Part shown: positions 8,283-12,334 of the stretch, piece after piece
How the letters are laid out: each line of letters opens with the position of its first letter
Position numbering within the stretch: position 1 is the stretch's first letter
Assembly (NCBI GenBank): GCA_030042915.1
Contig: JASHYS010000434.1
Coordinates: forward strand, 1-12,334
Direction of reading: 5' to 3'
Source of the DNA: Acidobacteriaceae bacterium
GTDB taxonomy: Bacteria > Acidobacteriota > Terriglobia > Terriglobales > Acidobacteriaceae
DNA length: 12,334 nt
Notes under the pieces: generated by a model
What the model saw: the letters and a program-made list of their open reading frames with translations, nothing else
What the model was told of the DNA's origin: nothing
The model's database searches: none
Made by a program: the position numbers and the translations under genes

Positions 8283-8325
8283 AGAATAGGAGCAAATTCC
8301 CAGGACTCAAGTGATTGAAGTCACA
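8283..8325 (-). promoter_or_regulatory. Crp/Fnr-type operator and promoter of the phosphoesterase gene
   Basis: On the minus strand the operator reads TGTGACTTCAATCACT (8325-8310). It shares 14 of 16 positions with the operator at 6730-6745 read on the plus strand. A -10-like TATTCT (8288-8283) lies 22 bases beyond the GTGA-N6-TCAC core, and TTGAGT, 16 bases before the -10, overlaps the operator edge. A start near 8276 puts the operator centre at -41.5 and leaves a 5' leader of about 18 bases. Confidence 0.5.
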
Positions 8326-8339
8326 CATTAACACTGTTT

Positions 8340-8386
8340 GAAAAAATTTCGAGAACGGCTTTTCATTCCCGCCTGCCGGAGCCGTT
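8340..8386 (-). terminator. candidate terminator of the TonB-dependent receptor gene
   Basis: Read leftward, AACGGCT (8386-8380) pairs with AGCCGTT (8360-8354), a 7-bp stem with a 19-base loop, and a run of six T on the minus strand (8346-8341) follows 7 bases later. An overlapping alternative stem is TCCCGCC 8367-8373 with GGCGGGA 8389-8395. It lies about 185 bases past the receptor stop. The gap before the T-run makes it imperfect. Confidence 0.35.
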
Positions 8387-8570
8387 ACGGCGGGAGGGCG
8401 CAACCGGTTACGTCGGAGCGGATGACTGGTAACGAAGGAGGAAAGCGCGCCGGATCTGCCCCGACTTTGCCCCAGATCCTGTGCAAAAACGTGCAGTTTT
8501 CCCCGAGTTCGACCTGCTACAGGCCAAGCCACCGGCTCGTTCGCCTTGCAAACCCGAAAACGAGCACCCC

Positions 8571-11500
8571 TCAAAAATCGAAGCGCCCCACGAACTGCAC
8601 CTGCCGTTCGCGATAGATGGTGTTGCCCGCCGCGCTGGGCGTGCCGAAGGTCGCCTGGTAAGTAGCAGTCGTTCCGCTGATGGTGTAGGCCGTGGTGTTG
8701 TACCCGGTGAAATTCTCGTGGTTCATCAGATTGAACGATTCAGCGCCCAGCATCAGCTTGTACTTCTCGCGGAAGTTGATGGTGCGCGACAACCTGGCGT
8801 CCACGTCGTCGATGTTGGCCTGGCGCATGCTGTTGCGGCTGGGATAAATGCTGTTGAAGAAAACATCCTGGCTCTGGTATTGCGGATACGCCCTGAAGTC
8901 AACGTACTCGCTGGAAGCGCCGCCGGTTCCGCTCGCGCCCAGGCTGGCCGCAGTTCCGCCCGAGCCGTTATAGGTGCTCGACCCGCCTGGAATCGACGTG
9001 CCTCCCGACAGTCCATAGCTGTAGGGAACGCCCGATTGCACCGTCCACACCGGAGCCAGTTCCCAGCCATTGGCCGCCACCGAAGCCGCATGGTTGGCCA
9101 TCTTGAACTCCGGCGCCAGAATCAGGCTTCCTACGAAACGCTGCGGCATGTCGTTCACTGAGCGGCCGTAATCGGGTGTGGTGGTGAAGGGATCGGTCTG
9201 ATAGTTGGCGTTGGCCGTCGCCGTCTGGCTCATGCCGTCGTCGAGAGCTTTTGAGAAGGTGTAGCTGGCCTGCACTTGCACGCCCTGGCTCAGGCGATGA
9301 TCCACCGTGACCGAGAGCGCGTTGTAATTGCTGGTGATCTTGCTCGTGATCAGGCTCAGCACATTGTAGGCGGAGCTGAGGCGCGCCGTGTAGACGGGCA
9401 CCGTCCACTGGTCTCCCGCCAGCGGCCCTCCTGAGAACGTGTAGGTCTTGGTGGCCGTCGCCGGCGCAATGTTGTTGTCGACAAACGTGGCCAGATCGTG
9501 GCCAAACGATCCCAGGTAGGCCACTCCGATGACCGTGCTCCACGGCAGTTGCTGCTGGATGCTCAGGTCAGCTTCGGTGGCAAACGGATTCCTGAATCGA
9601 GGCGCGAACGCATACACGTTTGAAACTGCGGGCGCCGTGCCGGTGGAGACGATGTTCGGATACACGGGACTGGTGGCCGACGGCGACGAGTTGAGCTGGA
9701 ACTGTGCCGAAGGCGAGCCGGTGGATGCCAGCGCGGTGTAGATCTGGCCATTCTGAATGCGGCCGTAGTACATGCCGAAGCCGCCGTGCAAGATGGTCTT
9801 GCTGCTGTGAAACAAATTCCAGGCAAAGCCCAGGCGTGGGGCAAAATTCGTATAGTCGTTGGGCAACTGGCCGGTTTGCGGAACCGCACTGTTCGGAATC
9901 TGCGCCGAAGGCATGGCCTCGTAGTCATAGCGCACGCCGATATTGATGGTGACCGCCGGCCGCGCCTTCCAGTCGTCCTGCATGTAGCCGGCCCAGTCGT
10001 TGGTGTGGAATTTCACCTGCGGATGCCCGAAAGCCTGCTGCAGGTTGGTGTAGCAGGGCAAGGTTCCCAGGCCGGTGTCGCGCGCGGAATCGCATCCGGC
10101 GGTCCCGCCCAGGGTGCGCGCGTAATCAGTGAACCAGTCGGCCAGGCGCGCATAGGTGAACAGGCCGTGCTCGTAGTAAACCTGCACGATGTTGTCCTGC
10201 GCCCAGCGCAATTCGCCGCCCACATTGAAGGTCTGGTTGCCGCGCGAGATGGCCACGTTATCCGCCGTGTCAATCTCTTGTTCGTCGGGGTAGTCGATGG
10301 CCGGAACGTAGTAGGGCGTTCCCATGCTGAAGCCCGAGTTGGAGGTGATGGAGACGCCCGGAGGCAAATCGCCCGCGGTAGTGGTGGGCTCGTTCGAAAG
10401 CGGCGTGTCGCCGGTTTCGGTTTCGAAGTCGCGCGCATATTCGCTGCGCAGTTCGTTTGAAATGCTCGGAGTCACAAAGGTGTCGATCTTGGCGATGATC
10501 GAATCGATCTTCATGTAATCGCTGCCCAGCGAGGTGATGCCCCGGCGCACCACCGGGTTGGTCTGCGTGCCGTTGGGCGAATTCCAGCGCATGCGGTTGT
10601 ACATCAGCGATACGTTGTTCTTGTCGTTGATGTGATAGTCCACCTTGCCAAAGTTGATCAGCTGGTTGCCCTTGCGCGGAGCAACGCCGCTCTGGTCGGT
10701 GAAATACGTCATCGCCGAGGCGATCTGCGTTGCCGTTACCCCGCGATCCTCAGCGCAGGTGACGGCATCCGTCGTCGTCGTCCCTCCCTGGACGGTGCAG
10801 TTGTTGTAAGCAGCGTTGGTGTCCTCAAGAAACTGCGGCGTGGGCACGGCCAGAATGGGAAAGTCGCGCAACTGCTGATCGATGGAATAGAAGAAGAACA
10901 ATTTGTCCTTGATCGCCGGCCCGCTGAAGCTGCCGCCAAACTGGTGCCGTTTATCCAGTGGCTTCACATAAACCACAGTGGGGATGGTCTGTAGAATATT
11001 GAACGGATTGGTGGCGCCAAATTCGTTGTCGCGCCAGTACTCGAACAGATCTCCGTGGAACTGGTTCGCTCCCGAGCGGGTAATGGCGTTCACGCCGCCG
11101 CCCACAGCGCGCCCATACTGCGCCGACACGTTTGACGTCAGCACCTGAAATTCCAGAATGGAATCTTGCGTGGTCGAGTAGCCGACACGCGTGTAGCCGC
11201 GCTCAACGGAATCAAACGAATCGTTATCGTCGGCTCCGTCCACCATAAAGTTGTTCTGCAGATTGGTGGCTCCGCGGAATGTCACCAGGCCAAACGCGCT
11301 GTTGCCCAGCGTTACGCCCGGCGACAGCAGCGCATACGAGGTCCAGTGCCGGCCGTTGATGGGCAGAGTGAGCAAAGAGACCGGCGTGAACTCGGTGGTG
11401 AAATCCGCACTCTCAGCATTGATGACTGGCGCCTCGGAGCTGACCTGCACGGTGACCGACGTAGCGCCCGCGCCCAGTCTGGGCGCGACTTCGAACAGCT

Positions 11501-11843
11501 TGCCCACTTCCACAGTCACGTTTTGCGCCGTGTAAGTCGCGAACCCTGCAGCAGCCACCTTCACCGTATAACTGCCTGGCACCAGGCGCTCCACACGGAA
11601 ATACCCGGCGGGATCGGAGGTTGTGGCCGTTTCGGCGTTCGTTGCCACGTTGTGAACCGTGATTTGCGCGTTGGGAACCACGGCGCCGGTGCTGTCGGTT
11701 ACGGTTCCTGCAATGGCGCCGTCCACTGCCGTCTGCGCGCAGGCATTACCCGCAGGCAGAAGCCCGATCGCAAGCATCATCGCAAACAACGGAATCCAAG
11801 CCCATTTCGAAATGGTGCTCATAGCAGCAAATTTTTTCAGCAT
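8571..11843 (-). CDS. TonB-dependent receptor, Oar-like, with carboxypeptidase-regulatory-like domain
   Basis: A 1090-residue outer-membrane beta-barrel protein of the Oar-like class greatly expanded in Acidobacteriota, thought to import or bind large nutrients such as oligosaccharides or peptides with TonB energy. The ATG at 11843 has AGGAGG 9 bases upstream. Residues 1-36 are a signal peptide ending NACA-Q. Residues ~41-122 form the carboxypeptidase-regulatory-like Ig fold (GAIAGTVTDSTGAVVPNA, AGYFRVERLVPGSYTVKVAA). The plug follows at about 140-260 (LPINGRHWTSYALLSPGV, then VSAQYGRAVGGGVNAITRSG), and the rest is barrel with alternating aromatic strands, ending QFVGRFDF with the C-terminal Phe used for outer-membrane assembly. 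Full length for the family and no frameshift. No TonB box is obvious, which is usual in this group. The ligand is unknown; the downstream phosphoesterase could be related to it, but this is only a neighbourhood inference. Confidence 0.93.
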   Translation of the reverse strand: MLKKFAAMSTISKWAWIPLFAMMLAIGLLPAGNACAQTAVDGAIAGTVTDSTGAVVPNAQITVHNVATNAETATTSDPAGYFRVERLVPGSYTVKVAAAGFATYTAQNVTVEVGKLFEVAPRLGAGATSVTVQVSSEAPVINAESADFTTEFTPVSLLTLPINGRHWTSYALLSPGVTLGNSAFGLVTFRGATNLQNNFMVDGADDNDSFDSVERGYTRVGYSTTQDSILEFQVLTSNVSAQYGRAVGGGVNAITRSGANQFHGDLFEYWRDNEFGATNPFNILQTIPTVVYVKPLDKRHQFGGSFSGPAIKDKLFFFYSIDQQLRDFPILAVPTPQFLEDTNAAYNNCTVQGGTTTTDAVTCAEDRGVTATQIASAMTYFTDQSGVAPRKGNQLINFGKVDYHINDKNNVSLMYNRMRWNSPNGTQTNPVVRRGITSLGSDYMKIDSIIAKIDTFVTPSISNELRSEYARDFETETGDTPLSNEPTTTAGDLPPGVSITSNSGFSMGTPYYVPAIDYPDEQEIDTADNVAISRGNQTFNVGGELRWAQDNIVQVYYEHGLFTYARLADWFTDYARTLGGTAGCDSARDTGLGTLPCYTNLQQAFGHPQVKFHTNDWAGYMQDDWKARPAVTINIGVRYDYEAMPSAQIPNSAVPQTGQLPNDYTNFAPRLGFAWNLFHSSKTILHGGFGMYYGRIQNGQIYTALASTGSPSAQFQLNSSPSATSPVYPNIVSTGTAPAVSNVYAFAPRFRNPFATEADLSIQQQLPWSTVIGVAYLGSFGHDLATFVDNNIAPATATKTYTFSGGPLAGDQWTVPVYTARLSSAYNVLSLITSKITSNYNALSVTVDHRLSQGVQVQASYTFSKALDDGMSQTATANANYQTDPFTTTPDYGRSVNDMPQRFVGSLILAPEFKMANHAASVAANGWELAPVWTVQSGVPYSYGLSGGTSIPGGSSTYNGSGGTAASLGASGTGGASSEYVDFRAYPQYQSQDVFFNSIYPSRNSMRQANIDDVDARLSRTINFREKYKLMLGAESFNLMNHENFTGYNTTAYTISGTTATYQATFGTPSAAGNTIYRERQVQFVGRFDF

Positions 11844-11901
11844 GTTCTGGAGCCTCCTGAAAGTCGTTCAGATTTGCTTCGCCCGGAACCCCGGACCGCC
11901 A

Positions 11902-11907
11902 ATTATA
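11902..11907 (-). promoter_or_regulatory. -10 box of the receptor gene
   Basis: The minus strand reads a perfect TATAAT here, 58 bases upstream of the receptor ATG. Initiation near 11895 would give a leader of about 50 bases ending in the strong AGGAGG. No good -35 hexamer lies 16-18 bases further up, so an activator or an extended contact may be needed. Confidence 0.45.
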
Positions 11908-11980
11908 CACACGTCTGCAATGCCCGGTATGTGAGGATTTGAACAATGTGCGAAAGCGTCGCAGCGGCTGCCATGTTCCC

Positions 11981-12046
11981 GTAGCGTCGGCATCCATGCC
12001 AGTAGCGCCCGCATCCTTGCCGGCTGTCGTGCCGGCGTCCTCGCCC
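11981..12046. repeat. 21-base imperfect direct repeats
   Basis: Two adjacent 21-base units, 11981-12001 (starting GTAGCGTCGGCATCC) and 12002-12022 (starting GTAGCGCCCGCATCC), differ at four positions. A third, diverged copy of 18 bases (12029-12046) matches at 13 of 18. An even weaker copy may precede them at about 11961. On the minus strand the unit reads GGCAAGGATGCGGGCGCTAC. No repeat-bearing protein with a start is evident, so I treat it as intergenic repeat DNA. Confidence 0.6.
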
Positions 12047-12082
12047 GCACTTGGAACGTCTCCTTCGCGCAAACAAGGGTGC

Positions 12083-12108
12083 CCCGGGTCCCGCCTTTGG
12101 GACCCGGG
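12083..12108. repeat. 10-bp perfect hairpin
   Basis: CCCGGGTCCC (12083-12092) and GGGACCCGGG (12099-12108) pair perfectly around a GCCTTT loop. It is the strongest hairpin in the window by GC stem length. It sits between the 21-base repeats and the 7-base array and is not next to a gene end, so it is more likely part of a repeat element than a terminator. Confidence 0.65.
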
Positions 12109-12149
12109 ATTGCTCGAACTCCAGACACCATCCGCAGCGCCGGCCGAGG

Positions 12150-12205
12150 CTACCGGCTGTTCTCTACTGGCGACTGGCTAATCGCTACTGGCTACTGGCT
12201 ATTGG
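12150..12205. repeat. second 7-base tandem repeat array (eight units)
   Basis: Eight head-to-tail units: CTACCGG, CTGTTCT, CTACTGG, CGACTGG, CTAATCG, CTACTGG, CTACTGG and CTATTGG. Consensus and orientation match the array at 6830-6893. The CTACTGG-CTACTGG-CTATTGG run at the right end is the best-preserved part and is almost identical to units 6-8 of the other array. Confidence 0.85.
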
Positions 12206-12263
12206 CTGCCTTAAGGAAAACCGGCGCGTTACACTAGCACACCTTGGTTGTAGAGCACAAGAC

Positions 12264-12292
12264 TTGCAATTCAGCGCGACTGCCCCTACTAT
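12264..12292 (+). promoter_or_regulatory. weak rightward promoter candidate at the window end
   Basis: TTGCAA (12264-12269) and TACTAT (12287-12292) are each 4/6 matches to -35 and -10 hexamers with an ideal 17-base spacer. Initiation would be near 12299, so its gene would start outside the window. Such matches arise by chance. Confidence 0.25.
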
Positions 12293-12334
12293 CCGCAATA
12301 GAAACCGGCCTGCAAAGCAGGTGGGTGGTCAACG

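Larger units (their letters stand above)
8258..8570. other. intergenic region between receptor and phosphoesterase genes
   Basis: These 313 bases hold the phosphoesterase promoter/operator at the left and a terminator candidate for the receptor gene in the middle. Between about 8396 and 8570 I see no gene, repeat or strong hairpin. The short open frames across it run without ribosome sites and are treated as chance. Confidence 0.5.
11844..12334. other. gene-free right end with promoter and repeat block
   Basis: These 491 bases lie upstream of the receptor gene. The part nearest the gene holds its promoter. From about 11981 to 12205 short repeats and a hairpin follow each other closely (listed separately). 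The last 130 bases hold one weak rightward promoter candidate. Open frames here are short, lack ribosome sites and are made of repeat sequence, so no gene is called. Confidence 0.6.

Noticed and set aside
6815..8314. Plus-strand open frames of 292 and 202 codons opposite the phosphoesterase
   Set aside because: They mirror the codon pattern of the real minus-strand gene, which has a lipoprotein signal and conserved motifs; the plus frames show no domains.
11746..12131. Minus-strand frames of 108 and 87 codons upstream of the receptor
   Set aside because: They consist of repeat-derived sequence, overlap the receptor promoter and its 5' end, and have no ribosome site.
12230..12334. tRNA-like stretches (GGTTGTAGAGC; CTGCAAA flanked by partly complementary arms)
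   Set aside because: The arms do not assemble into a cloverleaf: the anticodon stem has a mismatch and no T-loop or matching acceptor stem is found.

Overview
The window most likely comes from a member of the Acidobacteriota (class Terriglobia). It is GC-rich and carries an Oar-type TonB-dependent receptor with an N-terminal carboxypeptidase-regulatory-like domain, a DUF192-PilZ fusion and a secreted phosphoesterase lipoprotein, a mix typical of that phylum. This taxonomic call is inferred from protein style; there is no rRNA or other marker gene here.

Layout, left to right. (1) The 5' part of a secreted DUF4142 protein leaves the window on the minus strand (1-391). A YihY/BrkB-family membrane protein diverges from it (642-1526, +), followed by pyruvate kinase (1652-3205, +). 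(2) A 303-base gap with a foldable leader precedes a secreted papain-type cysteine protease with an extra C-terminal beta-rich domain (3509-5278, +). (3) A GC-rich hairpin separates it from the convergent DUF192-PilZ gene (5352-6512, -). (4) A 386-base non-coding interval (6513-6898) holds a 12-bp palindrome, an 11-bp inverted repeat with a 40-base loop, a Crp-like operator and an array of 7-base repeats. (5) Two genes follow on the minus strand: the phosphoesterase lipoprotein (6899-8257) and, upstream of it, the 1090-residue TonB-dependent receptor (8571-11843). The 313 bases between them contain a terminator candidate and a second Crp-like operator. (6) The last ~490 bases have no convincing gene. 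They hold the receptor promoter, a block of short repeats with a 10-bp hairpin, a second 7-base array and a weak rightward promoter candidate.

The proteins themselves are recognisable and mostly ordinary: central metabolism (pyruvate kinase), envelope proteins, and extracellular degradation and uptake (protease, phosphoesterase, receptor). The more interesting signal is non-coding. Two GTGA-N6-TCAC operators each lie exactly 22 bases from a -10-like hexamer on the minus strand, which is class II Crp/Fnr promoter geometry. One would drive the phosphoesterase. The other would start a transcript whose first bases form the 11-bp stem, in a leader upstream of the PilZ gene. Two 7-base repeat arrays with nearly the same units also sit about 5.3 kb apart. 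I found no CRISPR array, transposase, integrase, tRNA, rRNA or obvious defence system.
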